From NCBI RefSeq assembly GCF_023278085.1, contig NZ_CP066265.1:1146501-1210500 (forward strand): a stretch of DNA of 64,000 nt, written 5' to 3'. The stretch comes from Pseudomonas syringae (GTDB lineage Bacteria; Pseudomonadota; Gammaproteobacteria; Pseudomonadales; Pseudomonadaceae). Both the position numbers and the translations under genes were made by a program. The stretch's first letter is position 1, and each line of letters begins with the position of its first letter. Below the pieces are notes generated by a model, which did not search any database, was not told the DNA's origin, and saw only the letters and a program-made list of their open reading frames with translations. Of this stretch, positions 27,344 through 36,811 are shown piece after piece.

Positions 27344-28560
27344 GATATATCCCTTTTTGAACATGGTTATACACATGACCATTCAAAGAAGTTGTCACGC
27401 GTCCAGGTGCGCTTCAAAAGCGTGTGTGATAGGCCATGTGCGTATCGTCGAAATCCGTCCGACGCGTGTGGTGTGCATGAACGCCGCAATAGCACTGTTT
27501 GTTTGAGTTATTCATATGGCAAAGTCTATTTAACGGCCGTTATCAGTGACTTGATATTAAAAAAGTAACGACTGGTAATAAGATTTGCAAGTGAAAAGTG
27601 GAGGGGTAGATAAATTGAACAGAGCCTCTTTATAGAGTCTTACAAGTTTTAGTTTGGCGTCTGGTACCTGTGTAGTCCTTTTCCTGTTTGATGCGATGGG
27701 TATAGAACTGAAATAAAATATGGTATTAGCTGCTTGTCAAATCAGCCATCAGTGGTCTTAAGTAGTGTAGGGTGATGCCATCCTCTCTGTAAGGATTCAT
27801 GAATGTACGCACTTCAGGGCTGTAGCCGGGGCGGAGGGGTATCGTGCTGGCTGGGCTGTTGCGGTATGAGGCGATTACAGTTATGCGACTTCGTTGTAGG
27901 AATTTTCTGTTCCACCTGTAAGAAGCGTCCTTATATAAATATTTGTACGGAATTCAACGGCAAATGTGTAATTTTTTATCACCCTTTACGTATTAAGGGG
28001 GGTACCTGATCAGCGATGAATTATAAGGCAGAGGCGGGTCGATGCTGAATGCTCAGGTAGGACTCTGATTTTTGATATATAAAAGCTTCATTTGCAGATA
28101 ACGGCTCGTCAACGTTCTATATTCATGTAGAGGCCTTCAGGCGAGCAGCACTGGGGGCATGGCGACAGGCCGAAGCAGTTCAAGATCGCTGGCTATAGGC
28201 CACTTAAATTGTGCGGTCGGTCACCAGCAGCAAGCGTTTAAAGAGACTTTAACAGCGGTAGCGTGATCAGGCAGAACATGACGTGATGGCCTGATCGTGT
28301 CACGCCCAATTATCTACTGGTGTCACGATGCTTTATGTCATCGACCCCAGCAGCAACAATTCATCGGATTCCGAAAAGGAAGGCTCTGTGAAAATTAATA
28401 AAAAGTATGCGTTCGTGCCGAGTTTTGTAGGAAGTTTCTGCTGTAATTGTAGGAATGGTCTTTGGCTGTCAGTCCTCAGGGGTGAGCGCCATGCAAAGCA
28501 GTAAACGACTAAGTTATTGTGCTGGCTCTGAAAATTCGAATAGCGAAAAATGGACTGCCC
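27344..28560. other. Long AT-rich stretch without a convincing gene
   Basis: About 1.2 kb, clearly more AT-rich than the rest of the window. The short frames inside lack ribosome sites, and the frame at 27803-28009 has no protein-like features. It carries three TTGTAGGAA motifs (27894, 28425, 28447). It may hold promoters, a small RNA or decayed horizontally acquired DNA; I cannot tell which. Confidence 0.55.
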
Positions 28561-29187
28561 ATGAATAAAGTGCTGATCGTGGATGATCATCCCGTCATTC
28601 GCCTTGCTGTGCGCATGCTGATGGAGCGTCATGGCTATGAGGTCATTGCGGAGACTGACAACGGTGTGGATGCGCTGCAGCTCGCACGCGAGCACCTGCC
28701 CGATATCGTCATTCTCGACATCGGTATTCCCAAACTCGACGGACTCGAGGTCATTGCCCGGTTGTCGGCCATGACATTGCCATTCAAGGTTCTTATCCTG
28801 ACGTCCCAGGCTCCAGGCCATTTCTCGATGCGCTGCATGCAGGCGGGGGCTGCCGGTTATGTCTGCAAGCAGCAGGACCTGACCGAATTGCTCAGCGCCA
28901 TCAAAGCGGTACTGTCGGGTTACAGCTATTTCCCCAATCAGGCTTTGCATACCGTACGGTCGAGCATGGGAAATGCGAGCGAATCAGACATGGTCGATCG
29001 TCTGTCCGGTCGGGAGATGATGGTTCTGCAACAACTGGCCAGAGGGAAGACCAACAAGGAAATTGCTGACGGGATGTTTCTGAGCAATAAAACCGTGAGT
29101 ACTTACAAGACGCGCCTGCTGCTCAAGCTGAATGCTCATTCTCTGGTCGATCTGATTGAACTGGCCCAACGCAACGGGCTGGTCTGA
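28561..29187 (+). CDS. Orphan LuxR-type response regulator (NarL/BvgA-like)
   Basis: A 208-residue response regulator. The receiver domain (1-120) has the acidic pocket VDDH, phosphoacceptor Asp53 and switch residues LTSQAPG and CKQQD. The C-terminal LuxR HTH is LSGREMMVLQQLARGKTNKE with SNKTVSTYKTRLLLKL. It resembles BvgA/EvgA and RocA-type regulators rather than GacA. No sensor kinase gene adjoins it. The start is the ATG at the receiver boundary; an upstream start adds 14 unlikely residues. Two TTGTAGGAA repeats lie 106-136 bases upstream. Confidence 0.85.
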   Translation: MNKVLIVDDHPVIRLAVRMLMERHGYEVIAETDNGVDALQLAREHLPDIVILDIGIPKLDGLEVIARLSAMTLPFKVLILTSQAPGHFSMRCMQAGAAGYVCKQQDLTELLSAIKAVLSGYSYFPNQALHTVRSSMGNASESDMVDRLSGREMMVLQQLARGKTNKEIADGMFLSNKTVSTYKTRLLLKLNAHSLVDLIELAQRNGLV

Positions 29188-29278
29188 AGCCGGCTACCCA
29201 GTGAGCTCCGCCTGGGCCCTGCGGTCGTAGCCTCTATTTTCACGGTATCGAGGCCTCTTCCTGGAGGCTTCGAACTGT

Positions 29279-29461
29279 CTAGAGATCAAAGTCGTAGTCA
29301 GCCAGCTGTTTCTGCAGTCGCCGTTCTTCCAGAAGATTGTCGATGGTGCGCCGTTTGCTCAGATTGGTCTTCGCTGGCTCGACGCTCACCTGTTCGCTTT
29401 CGTCTGCATCGGCGGCGATCAGTTCATCATCAACATCCAGTTGCTCTTTGCCAGTACTCAT
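29279..29461 (-). CDS. Small PA3496-family protein
   Basis: A 60-residue acidic protein with a basic C-terminal segment (SKRRTIDNLLEERRLQKQLA). It matches my recollection of the short PA3496 family, annotated as a putative envelope-integrity protein, which sits beside nth in Pseudomonas. The ATG at 29461 is preferred; the longer frame runs into nth. No signal peptide is visible, so the envelope label is family knowledge only. Confidence 0.7.
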   Translation of the reverse strand: MSTGKEQLDVDDELIAADADESEQVSVEPAKTNLSKRRTIDNLLEERRLQKQLADYDFDL

Positions 29462-29568
29462 GCAGTTGACTCCAAGGCTTGGTTTCTCTCTGGCGCACCT
29501 TATATCGACAATCCACGGACGGGTAAAAAAGATTTTTTCAATCGATCTACAGACAATTCCCGATCTGC

Positions 29569-30207
29569 TCAATCGTCGGAGGTTTTCTCCTTGTAATCGC
29601 ACAAGTCCTCGATACGGCAGCTGCCGCAACGCGGCTTGCGGGCCTGGCAGACGTAGCGCCCATGCAGGATCAGCCAGTGGTGGGCATCGAGAAGGTAGTT
29701 TTTAGGCACAAACTTCATCAACTGCTTCTCGACCTCCACCACGTTTTTCCCGGGCGCAATGCCGGTGCGGTTACTGACGCGAAAGATGTGCGTATCAACG
29801 GCCATGGCAATCTGCCGGAAAGCCGTATTGAGCACCACATTGGCAGTCTTGCGTCCAACGCCCGGCAGCGCTTCGAGCGCTTCCCGGGTTTGCGGTACTT
29901 CGCCGTTGTGCAGCTCCACCAGCATGCGGCAGGTTTCGATCACGTTTTTGGCCTTGCTGTTGTACAGGCCAATCGTCTTTATGTATTCCGACAAACCTTC
30001 GACGCCAAGGTCATAGATCGCCTGCGGCGTGTTGGCGACCGGGTAGAGTCTGGCCGTTGCCTTGTTGACGCTGACGTCGGTTGCCTGAGCAGAAAGGATC
30101 ACCGCAATCAGCAGCTCGAAGGGCGTTGTGTAGGCCAGTTCGGTCTTGGGGTCCGGATTGTCCTCGTGCAGCCTGCGAAAGATTTCCTGACGTTTTGCAG
30201 CATTCAT
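29569..30207 (-). CDS. nth: Endonuclease III (DNA glycosylase/AP lyase)
   Basis: A 212-residue base-excision enzyme for oxidised pyrimidines. The helix-hairpin-helix [12 protein letters not shown] holds the catalytic Lys, and [13 protein letters not shown] the catalytic Asp. The C-terminal [4Fe-4S] loop has the canonical C-x6-C-x2-C-x5-C spacing ([17 protein letters not shown]). Its start overlaps the rnfB-like stop by 4 bases, so both genes are probably co-translated. Confidence 0.96.
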   Translation of the reverse strand: MNAAKRQEIFRRLHEDNPDPKTELAYTTPFELLIAVILSAQATDVSVNKATARLYPVANTPQAIYDLGVEGLSEYIKTIGLYNSKAKNVIETCRMLVELHNGEVPQTREALEALPGVGRKTANVVLNTAFRQIAMAVDTHIFRVSNRTGIAPGKNVVEVEKQLMKFVPKNYLLDAHHWLILHGRYVCQARKPRCGSCRIEDLCDYKEKTSDD

Positions 30208-31079
30208 GGACAGAACGTTTCCTGAGTATCGGTCGTGGAAGAAGCGGTCAGCAGTGTATTGAGCGCCTGCTCGGCCGCTTCGTACTCGCGTTGTAACTCC
30301 ACAAGCCTGGCAGCCTGTTCCGCAACAGGAGGATGGCCGAACGCCTTGAGCGACTTGTTCAGCTGCGCACGGCTCATGGCCAGTGCGATCCTGGCTTTTT
30401 TCAGGGCGTCATCGGGTGTCGCAGCCTTGTCGGGCTGAACATGTTTTACGGCAGAGCCAAGGGCAGTGTCACGGCTGGCTTCGGTTTTTTTGCTGCGGGC
30501 GAGGCGCTCTGCCAGGCGCGCCTGCTGTTCGCGATGCAAGCGTGCGTTACGCGACTCGAAACGCAGGCGGGCATGGGTGCGTTTTTTCAGGCGTGCCTGT
30601 TGCAGCTCCGTGGTTGGCGCCAGACCACCCACTATCGGCGTGACCATCGCTAACGGCAGAGGACGCATTTCAATGCAATCGACCGGGCAGGGCGCAACGC
30701 AGAGATCGCAGCCCGTGCATTCATCGATGATCACGGTATGCATCAGCCTGGCTGCGCCGACAATCGCGTCTACCGGGCAGGCCTGGATGCATTTGGTACA
30801 GCCGATGCATTCCGCTTCACGGATAAAGGCGACCTGGGCGGGTGCCGAACCGCGTTCGGTATCCAGCGGCAGGGTCGGTACAGACAGCAGATCGGCCAGT
30901 TGAGCAATGGTTTCCTCACCGCCTGGCGGACATTTATTGATGGCTTCGCCGCCCGCAATACCGTCGGCGTAGGGCTGGCAGCCGGAATGACCGCACTTGC
31001 CGCACTGGGTCTGCGGCAGAAGTGCGTCGATGCGCTGGACCAGCTCCACGCTCGGGAGTAAACGAATCAAGTCAGTCAT
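30204..31079 (-). CDS. rsxB: RnfB/RsxB-like ferredoxin-type protein, stand-alone
   Basis: A 291-residue iron-sulfur protein. The N-terminal cluster domain has CGKCGHSGC and CPPGGE; two [4Fe-4S] ferredoxin motifs follow ([16 protein letters not shown] and [16 protein letters not shown]). Unlike E. coli RsxB it lacks the N-terminal TM anchor and begins directly at the cluster domain. It adds a charged helical tail of about 140 residues (repeated Arg/Ala, coiled-coil-like). No other rnf/rsx subunit gene is nearby; metG and nth flank it. It may be a soluble electron carrier, perhaps still serving an iron-sulfur function with Nth or SoxR; that is inference. Confidence 0.85.
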   Translation of the reverse strand: MTDLIRLLPSVELVQRIDALLPQTQCGKCGHSGCQPYADGIAGGEAINKCPPGGEETIAQLADLLSVPTLPLDTERGSAPAQVAFIREAECIGCTKCIQACPVDAIVGAARLMHTVIIDECTGCDLCVAPCPVDCIEMRPLPLAMVTPIVGGLAPTTELQQARLKKRTHARLRFESRNARLHREQQARLAERLARSKKTEASRDTALGSAVKHVQPDKAATPDDALKKARIALAMSRAQLNKSLKAFGHPPVAEQAARLVELQREYEAAEQALNTLLTASSTTDTQETFCP

Positions 31080-31161
31080 GATCTTTTGGGTGGCGAACGG
31101 CCTGTTCGGGATCTTTGGCGACCCATGTTAACGGCCGCCGGTGAGTCTTGCGAACACACGA

Positions 31162-31200
31162 AGGCCCGGTATCCGCTGCCATTGAGCGGATACCGGGCCT
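31162..31200 (-). terminator. Strong hairpin downstream of metG
   Basis: A perfect 16-bp stem (AGGCCCGGTATCCGCT and its complement) with a 7-base loop, starting 9 bases after the metG stop. No U-run follows, so it may end transcription with Rho or stabilise the metG 3' end. Confidence 0.6.
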
Positions 31201-31208
31201 CGTGGATG

Positions 31209-33257
31209 TTACTTGATTCGCTGACCTGGCCTGGCGCCGCTGTCGGGGCTGAGCAGGTAGATTTCCTCGCCGCCAGGACCTGCCGCCATCACCATGCCTT
31301 CCGAGATACCGAAACGCATTTTGCGTGGCTTGAGGTTGGCGATCATCATCGTCAAACGACCTTCCAGCTCGGCCGGGTTCGGGTAGGCACTCTTGATTCC
31401 GGAGAAGACGTTGCGCTGCTCGTCACCGATATCCAGCGTCAGGCGCAACAGCTTGTCGGCACCTTCGACGTGTTCGGCCTTGAGAATCAGGGCAACGCGC
31501 AAATCGACGGCGGCGAACGTATCGAAATCGATTTCCGCAGACAACGGGTCCTTGGTCAGTTCGCCATTGCCGGCTGGCGCGGCGTCAGTCTGGGTATCCG
31601 TGGCAGTCAGGTCTTCCTTCGACGCCGTGTCCATGGCCTCTACCTTGACCGGGTCGATCCGCGTCATCAGTGCCGAAAACGGGTTGAGCTGATGATTGAC
31701 CAGCAAGGTCTTGTGATCATCCCAGGTCAGCGGCGCGACGTTGAGGAATTTTTCGGCGTCAGCGGCCAGATTCGGCAGCACCGGCTTGAGGAAAATGACC
31801 AGTTGGCGGAACAGGTTGATGCCCAGAGCACAGACTGCCTGGACTTCGTCCTGTTTACCTTCCTGTTTGGCCAGCGCCCAGGGTGCCTTTTCTGCGATAT
31901 AGGCGTTGGCGCGGTCGGCCAGCGCCATGGTCTCGCGCATGGCGCGGGCGAAGTCGCGGGCTTCGTAGGCGTCGGCAATGCTCGGCGCGGCAGCCAGGAA
32001 CGCGTCGGTCAGTTCAGGCGCTGCATTGGTCTCGACCATCACACCGGCATTGCCCTTGTGAATGAACCCGGCGCACCGGCTGGCAATGTTCACGACCTTG
32101 CCGATCAGGTCGGAATTGACCTTCTGCACAAAGTCTTCGAGATTCAGGTCCAGATCGTCTACGCCGCGGCCCAGTTTCGACGCGTAGTAGTAGCGCAGGT
32201 ATTCCGGCGGCAAATGATCGAGATAAGTGCGTGCCTTGATGAAGGTGCCGCGCGATTTCGACATTTTCTGGCCGTTGACGGTCAGGTAGCCATGGACATT
32301 GATGCCGGTCGGTTTGCGCAGGTCTGCGCCTTCCAGCATCGCAGGCCAGAACAGGGCGTGGAAGTTGACGATGTCCTTGCCAATGAAATGGTACAGCTCG
32401 GTGGTCGCGTCCTTACCCCAATACGCGTCGAAGTCCAGATCCGGACGACGTGCACACAGGTTCTTGAAGCTGGCCATGTAGCCGATCGGCGCATCGAGCC
32501 AGACGTAGAAATATTTGCCTGGTTCGTCTGGAATTTCGAAACCGAAATACGGCGCATCGCGGGAGATGTCCCACTGTTGCAGGCCGCTGTCGAGCCATTC
32601 GGCGATCTTGTTGGCCACCGCGTCCTGCAATGTACCGCTGCGCGTCCAGCTTTTCAGCATGGCGTCGAAGGCTGGCAGGTCGAAGAAGAAGTGCTTCGAA
32701 TCCTTGAGGACGGGCGTTGCACCGGAAATAGCCGACTTGGGGTCTTTCAGATCGGTCGGGGCGTAGGTGGCACCGCATTTTTCGCAGTTATCGCCATACT
32801 GGTCTTCAGCCGCGCATTTCGGGCAGGTGCCCTTGATGAAGCGGTCGGCCAGGAACATTTTCTTTTCCGGGTCGAAATACTGGGTTACCGAACGTGTGGC
32901 GATATGGCCCGCATCACGCAGGCGCTTGTAGATCATGCTCGACAGCTCGCGGTTTTCATCCGAGTGCGTCGAGTGGAAGTTGTCGAATTCCACCAGGAAG
33001 TCGGCAAAGTCGGCGCTGTGTTCAGCTTTGACGTTGTCGATCAGTTGTTCCGGGGTGATGCCTTCCTTCTCGGCGCGCAGCATGATTGCCGAACCGTGAG
33101 CGTCGTCCGCGCAGACATAAATGCATTGGTTGCCGCGGTGCTTCTGGAAACGCACCCACATGTCGGTCTGGACGTACTCGAGCATGTGGCCAAGGTGAAT
33201 GGAACCATTGGCATAGGGCAGGGCGCTGGTAACGAGAATCTTGCGTGGCTCGGACAT
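31209..33257 (-). CDS. metG: Methionyl-tRNA synthetase
   Basis: A 682-residue class I synthetase that charges tRNA-Met. The HIGH-type motif is [11 protein letters not shown] and the KMSKS loop is [12 protein letters not shown] zinc knuckle is visible ([18 protein letters not shown]). An anticodon-binding helical domain follows, and the C-terminal EMAP-type tRNA-binding domain (about 575-682, including [19 protein letters not shown]) makes the dimer form. It is divergent from mrp with 173 bases between. Confidence 0.96.
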   Translation of the reverse strand: MSEPRKILVTSALPYANGSIHLGHMLEYVQTDMWVRFQKHRGNQCIYVCADDAHGSAIMLRAEKEGITPEQLIDNVKAEHSADFADFLVEFDNFHSTHSDENRELSSMIYKRLRDAGHIATRSVTQYFDPEKKMFLADRFIKGTCPKCAAEDQYGDNCEKCGATYAPTDLKDPKSAISGATPVLKDSKHFFFDLPAFDAMLKSWTRSGTLQDAVANKIAEWLDSGLQQWDISRDAPYFGFEIPDEPGKYFYVWLDAPIGYMASFKNLCARRPDLDFDAYWGKDATTELYHFIGKDIVNFHALFWPAMLEGADLRKPTGINVHGYLTVNGQKMSKSRGTFIKARTYLDHLPPEYLRYYYASKLGRGVDDLDLNLEDFVQKVNSDLIGKVVNIASRCAGFIHKGNAGVMVETNAAPELTDAFLAAAPSIADAYEARDFARAMRETMALADRANAYIAEKAPWALAKQEGKQDEVQAVCALGINLFRQLVIFLKPVLPNLAADAEKFLNVAPLTWDDHKTLLVNHQLNPFSALMTRIDPVKVEAMDTASKEDLTATDTQTDAAPAGNGELTKDPLSAEIDFDTFAAVDLRVALILKAEHVEGADKLLRLTLDIGDEQRNVFSGIKSAYPNPAELEGRLTMMIANLKPRKMRFGISEGMVMAAGPGGEEIYLLSPDSGARPGQRIK

Positions 33258-33430
33258 GGGGCTCGGCTACTTGAAGTGAAACGGAGGTCGGCCACTATAA
33301 AGGTCTGAGCAATTTTTTTCACCCCGCGCGGCTGTGGCAATGCGCCTGAAGATGTGCCGAAATCATGTGGGCACCTGGCAGAACAGGTACGATAGCTGCC
33401 TGTTTTAGTCAGTCTTTTCGGAGTAAGCCC

Positions 33431-34525
33431 ATGAGCGCAGTCAATCGCGCAGCGGTGGAGACGATTCTTCGCCAGTACACCGACCCTTATCTGAATCAGG
33501 ACCCGGTCAGCGCCGGTTGCGTCAGGTCCATCGACATTCAGGGTACGCACGTCAGTGTGCAGCTTGAGCTGGGTTACGCCGCTGATCTGTTCAGGAACGG
33601 CTGGGCGCAGGTCCTGAAAACCGCCATCGAAAATCTGGACGGCGTGACGTCAGCTAGAGTGGACATAAACAGTGTGATCGTTGCGCACAAGGCGCAGAGC
33701 CAGATCCCCGGCCTGGCCAATGTGAAGAATATTGTCGCCGTGGCGTCTGGCAAGGGTGGCGTGGGCAAATCCACCACGGCCGCCAATCTGGCACTGGCTT
33801 TGTCTCGCGAAGGCGCACGGGTCGGGATTCTTGATGCGGATATCTATGGGCCGAGTCAGGGCGTGATGTTCGGCATCCCAGAGGGGACGCGGCCGAAGAT
33901 CAAGGATCAGAAATGGTTCGTGCCGATCGAGGCGCACGGCATCGACGTGATGTCGATGGCCTTTCTGACCGATGACAACACGCCGATGGTCTGGCGCGGG
34001 CCGATGGTGTCAGGCGCATTGCTGCAACTGGTGACCCAGACTGCCTGGAATGACCTCGATTATCTGGTTATCGACATGCCGCCCGGCACCGGAGACATTC
34101 AGTTGACGCTGGCGCAGAAGGTTCCGGTCGCCGGTGCGGTGATCGTCACCACGCCTCAGGACCTGGCGTTGCTGGATGCAAAAAAAGGTGTCGAGATGTT
34201 CCGCAAGGTCAATATTCCGGTGTTGGGTGTCGTGGAGAACATGGCGGTGCATATCTGCTCGAATTGCGGACATGCCGAGCACTTGTTCGGCGAAGGCGGA
34301 GGCGAGAAGCTGGCGTCGCAGTACGATGTCGAGTTGCTTGCATCACTGCCGTTGTCGATGCTGATTCGCGAGCAGGCAGATGGCGGCAAGCCGACGGCGA
34401 TTGCCGAGCCGGAAAGTCAGATTGCGATGGTTTATCAGGAGCTGGCGCGGCACGTCGGCGCACGTATCGTGTTGCAGGAAGCTGCCAGCCCGGCCATGCC
34501 GACCATTTCGGTCAGCGACGACTGA
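33431..34525 (+). CDS. apbC: Mrp/ApbC, iron-sulfur carrier P-loop ATPase
   Basis: A 364-residue scaffold/carrier for [4Fe-4S] clusters. An N-terminal MIP18-like domain (1-95) precedes the deviant Walker A SGKGGVGKST. Walker B region VIDMPPGTGD and the cluster-binding Cys pair CSNCGH are present. The start follows GGAGTAAGCCC; the longer frame adds 22 residues with no support. Followed by a strong terminator. Confidence 0.93.
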   Translation: MSAVNRAAVETILRQYTDPYLNQDPVSAGCVRSIDIQGTHVSVQLELGYAADLFRNGWAQVLKTAIENLDGVTSARVDINSVIVAHKAQSQIPGLANVKNIVAVASGKGGVGKSTTAANLALALSREGARVGILDADIYGPSQGVMFGIPEGTRPKIKDQKWFVPIEAHGIDVMSMAFLTDDNTPMVWRGPMVSGALLQLVTQTAWNDLDYLVIDMPPGTGDIQLTLAQKVPVAGAVIVTTPQDLALLDAKKGVEMFRKVNIPVLGVVENMAVHICSNCGHAEHLFGEGGGEKLASQYDVELLASLPLSMLIREQADGGKPTAIAEPESQIAMVYQELARHVGARIVLQEAASPAMPTISVSDD

Positions 34526-34615
34526 TTCTGTAGCGATGCTCTGGTGGGGGAGGTGGCGGTTCGGCCTTCCCTGATCAGGCCTGATGGGCGGGCGAATGCT
34601 TAAACAGCAGGCAAT

Positions 34616-34647
34616 AAAAAACCCCGCTTTTAAGGGCGGGGTTTTTA
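34616..34647. terminator. Bidirectional terminator between apbC and the cold-shock gene
   Basis: ACCCCGC (34621-34627) pairs with GCGGGGT (34636-34642), with A-run before and T-run after, serving both convergent genes. Confidence 0.88.
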
Positions 34648-34663
34648 AGCGAATCAGTACAAG

Positions 34664-34873
34664 TTAGATAACTTGAACTTCTTCAGCTTGCATGCCTTTC
34701 TGACCGCGGGTAGCGATGAAAGAAACCTGTTGGCCTTCTTTCAGGCTTTTGAAGCCGTCGGATTGGATAGCTTTGAAGTGCACGAACAGGTCGTCACCGG
34801 ATTGTGGAGTGATGAAGCCGAAGCCTTTTTCATCGTTGAACCACTTAACGGTACCAGTTTGGCGATTAGACAT
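34664..34873 (-). CDS. Cold-shock-domain protein (CspA family)
   Basis: A 69-residue single cold-shock domain that binds single-stranded RNA/DNA. RNP1 is KGFGFITP and RNP2 is DLFVHF. Ends [11 protein letters not shown] as usual. Ribosome site AGGAG lies ahead of the ATG. The 319-base region upstream suggests a long 5' leader, typical for cold-inducible csp genes. I cannot tell whether it is capB, cspA or cspD-like by name. Confidence 0.93.
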   Translation of the reverse strand: MSNRQTGTVKWFNDEKGFGFITPQSGDDLFVHFKAIQSDGFKSLKEGQQVSFIATRGQKGMQAEEVQVI

Positions 34874-35192
34874 AGTATATCTCCTTGGACAAAGTTAACT
34901 GCGGCGTAGGAAGAGCCCTGGCCGAGACTGAGTGCAAAGAGCTGGAAAATTCATGGAGATGGTTGGATCGAAATTCAACATCGTGTAGAGATTCTCAGTG
35001 ACACAAGCAACACAGTGACGCCACCTTAACCCTTTTTTTCGAACGTGCCAATGGTCTGTTGATGATTATTTCCATTCGCAGCGAATCGACGTGGCGCGCT
35101 AGCCAAACTCTCTATCTGTTGTCTTTGAACCGTCGGCCCCACCCCGGTAAGATGCCGGATATCTTTTTTACCTCGCTATTCAGGACACCGCC
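34874..35192. other. Divergent region between csp and dcd
   Basis: About 320 bases without a gene. It should contain the csp promoter with a long leader and the dcd promoter. A T-run at 35031-35038 is the only obvious tract; I see no palindrome worth naming. Confidence 0.5.
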
Positions 35193-35759
35193 ATGAGCAT
35201 CAAATCAGACAAGTGGATTCGCCGCATGGCGCAGGAACACGGGATGATCGAGCCTTTCGTCGAGCGTCAGGTACGTGGCGAAGGCGCCAACCGGGTGATC
35301 TCTTTCGGTGTGTCCAGCTACGGCTACGACGTGCGTTGCGCGGACGAATTCAAGGTGTTCACCAACATCAATTCGGCGACGGTCGACCCGAAAAATTTCG
35401 ATGAAAAAAGTTTTGTCGATATCAAAAGTGACGTGTGCATCATCCCGCCGAACTCGTTCGCGCTGGCCCGCACCGTCGAATATTTCCGCATTCCACGTAA
35501 TGTCCTGACGATCTGTCTGGGCAAAAGCACCTATGCGCGTTGCGGCATCATCGTTAACGTCACGCCGCTTGAACCGGAGTGGGAAGGTCACGTGACGCTG
35601 GAGTTCTCCAATACCACGACCTTGCCGGCCAAGATCTACGCCAACGAGGGTGTGGCGCAGATGCTGTTTCTCGAATCCGATGAGGAATGCGAAGTTTCCT
35701 ATAAGGACCGTGGCGGCAAGTACCAGGGCCAGCGTGGCGTGACCCTGCCGCGCACTTGA
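35193..35759 (+). CDS. dcd: dCTP deaminase
   Basis: A 188-residue trimeric enzyme of the dUTPase fold that converts dCTP to dUTP. Family blocks are [34 protein letters not shown] with the catalytic Glu, and [12 protein letters not shown]. The length is exact for the family. It stands alone after the csp divergence. dUTP made here feeds dTMP synthesis. Confidence 0.96.
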   Translation: MSIKSDKWIRRMAQEHGMIEPFVERQVRGEGANRVISFGVSSYGYDVRCADEFKVFTNINSATVDPKNFDEKSFVDIKSDVCIIPPNSFALARTVEYFRIPRNVLTICLGKSTYARCGIIVNVTPLEPEWEGHVTLEFSNTTTLPAKIYANEGVAQMLFLESDEECEVSYKDRGGKYQGQRGVTLPRT

Positions 35760-35871
35760 TTTGCGAGTCAGGCGACTAGTGGAATTGAATTAATACTCTA
35801 TTTTGTACTCTATCTGTTCACACGCTTTCGCATAATCATGACGTGCGATGGCCTTTGATCTGGAGTGCCCT

Positions 35872-36093
35872 ATGAAGACTCATTTTAAAATCTCTGACCA
35901 GGTTCAATCTCCACTTAACGAGATCGGTTTGCTGGCCTGGTCATTGATGGCTCATTCGGACCTTCTTCCTGAGCTCAACATGGTCGGCGGGGGAATTCCG
36001 GGTGATCCGGGCCCTGATACACCGTACCCGGAGCCTACAGAGCCGGGCGGGCCTACCGTGCCGGACGAACCACCGCCAGCACCGGTTGCCTGA
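35872..36093 (+). CDS. Small protein with Gly/Pro-rich tail, function unknown
   Basis: A 73-residue protein I do not recognise. The ATG follows GGAGTGCCCT; an upstream ATG at 35848 lacks a ribosome site. The first 40 residues are mixed helical (LNEIGLLAWSLMAHSDLLP). A run of three Gly (NMVGGGIPG) then opens a 30-residue tail made almost only of Pro, Gly, Glu, Asp and Thr. The layout resembles a leader plus a processed tail, but no peptidase or modification gene is adjacent. It could also be a surface or scaffold peptide. Confidence 0.6.
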   Translation: MKTHFKISDQVQSPLNEIGLLAWSLMAHSDLLPELNMVGGGIPGDPGPDTPYPEPTEPGGPTVPDEPPPAPVA

Positions 36094-36154
36094 TTCGGCA
36101 ACGCCTGCCCGCTTGCCCGGCGAGCGGGCGCTTGTCATCGGCCTGCAGCATCGG

Positions 36155-36811
36155 TCAGATCACTCGCCAGACGGCATCCCCGCCCGTTACATAGACTGAG
36201 CTGCCTTCCACCGGCCGGATACGGAACCCTCCTGTGAACTCGCCAAACGCTGGTAGCAGGGTGACCCGTGTGCCGATGTAGAAACACGTCAGCCGCAGGC
36301 TCTGCCGACCGCGTCCATACAGGTGATAGACCGGGTGGACGTGACCGGCCAGCACATGAAGCTCGGGATGCGGGTCAGGTTCGTGCTGCAGAGCGAACGG
36401 GCCCACAATCAGCGGCTCTGGCACCACGTCGATATTCAGGTAAGCGGGCGGATCGCCTGCGCGCTTGTCATGATTGCCCCGGATCAGCGTGATAGGCAGC
36501 GTCGGGCGTTCTGCTCGCCAGTGTTCCAGCGCTGCCAACGTGCCCGCGGCATGTGATTCGGGCGCATGCAGAAAATCCCCCAGAAAGATCAGGTGCTCAC
36601 AGGGGTACTCGTTCAGCAGGCTGTCGAGTCGGCGCAGATTTTCCTGAGTAGTGCCATGTGGCACCGGTTGCCCAAGTTTGCGGTAGGCCGCTGCCTTGCC
36701 GAAATGCGCGTCGGCGATCAGCAGGGCGCGTCTGGCGGGGTAGTAGATCGCCTTGTCGGCCAGCAACCAGAGCTCTTCGCCCGCCAGCGTTATGCTCAGG
36801 TAAGGCTTCAT
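36155..36811 (-). CDS. pdeM: PdeM, ligase-associated metallophosphoesterase
   Basis: A 218-residue calcineurin-fold phosphodiesterase of the Lhr-Core/Exo/Lig/PdeM DNA-repair set. Metal-binding motifs are [29 protein letters not shown] and LAGHVHPVY. The gene overlaps the helicase stop by 4 bases (ATGA). The family has Mn-dependent nuclease or phosphoesterase activity; the in vivo substrate is unknown. Confidence 0.88.
   Translation of the reverse strand: MKPYLSITLAGEELWLLADKAIYYPARRALLIADAHFGKAAAYRKLGQPVPHGTTQENLRRLDSLLNEYPCEHLIFLGDFLHAPESHAAGTLAALEHWRAERPTLPITLIRGNHDKRAGDPPAYLNIDVVPEPLIVGPFALQHEPDPHPELHVLAGHVHPVYHLYGRGRQSLRLTCFYIGTRVTLLPAFGEFTGGFRIRPVEGSSVYVTGGDAVWRVI

Noticed and set aside
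27803..28009. 68-residue Cys-rich frame
   Set aside because: No ribosome site, no family resemblance, and in the AT-rich gap where chance frames occur.
31086..33308. 740-residue plus-strand frame
   Set aside because: Complete antisense shadow of metG in a high-GC genome; no recognisable motifs.
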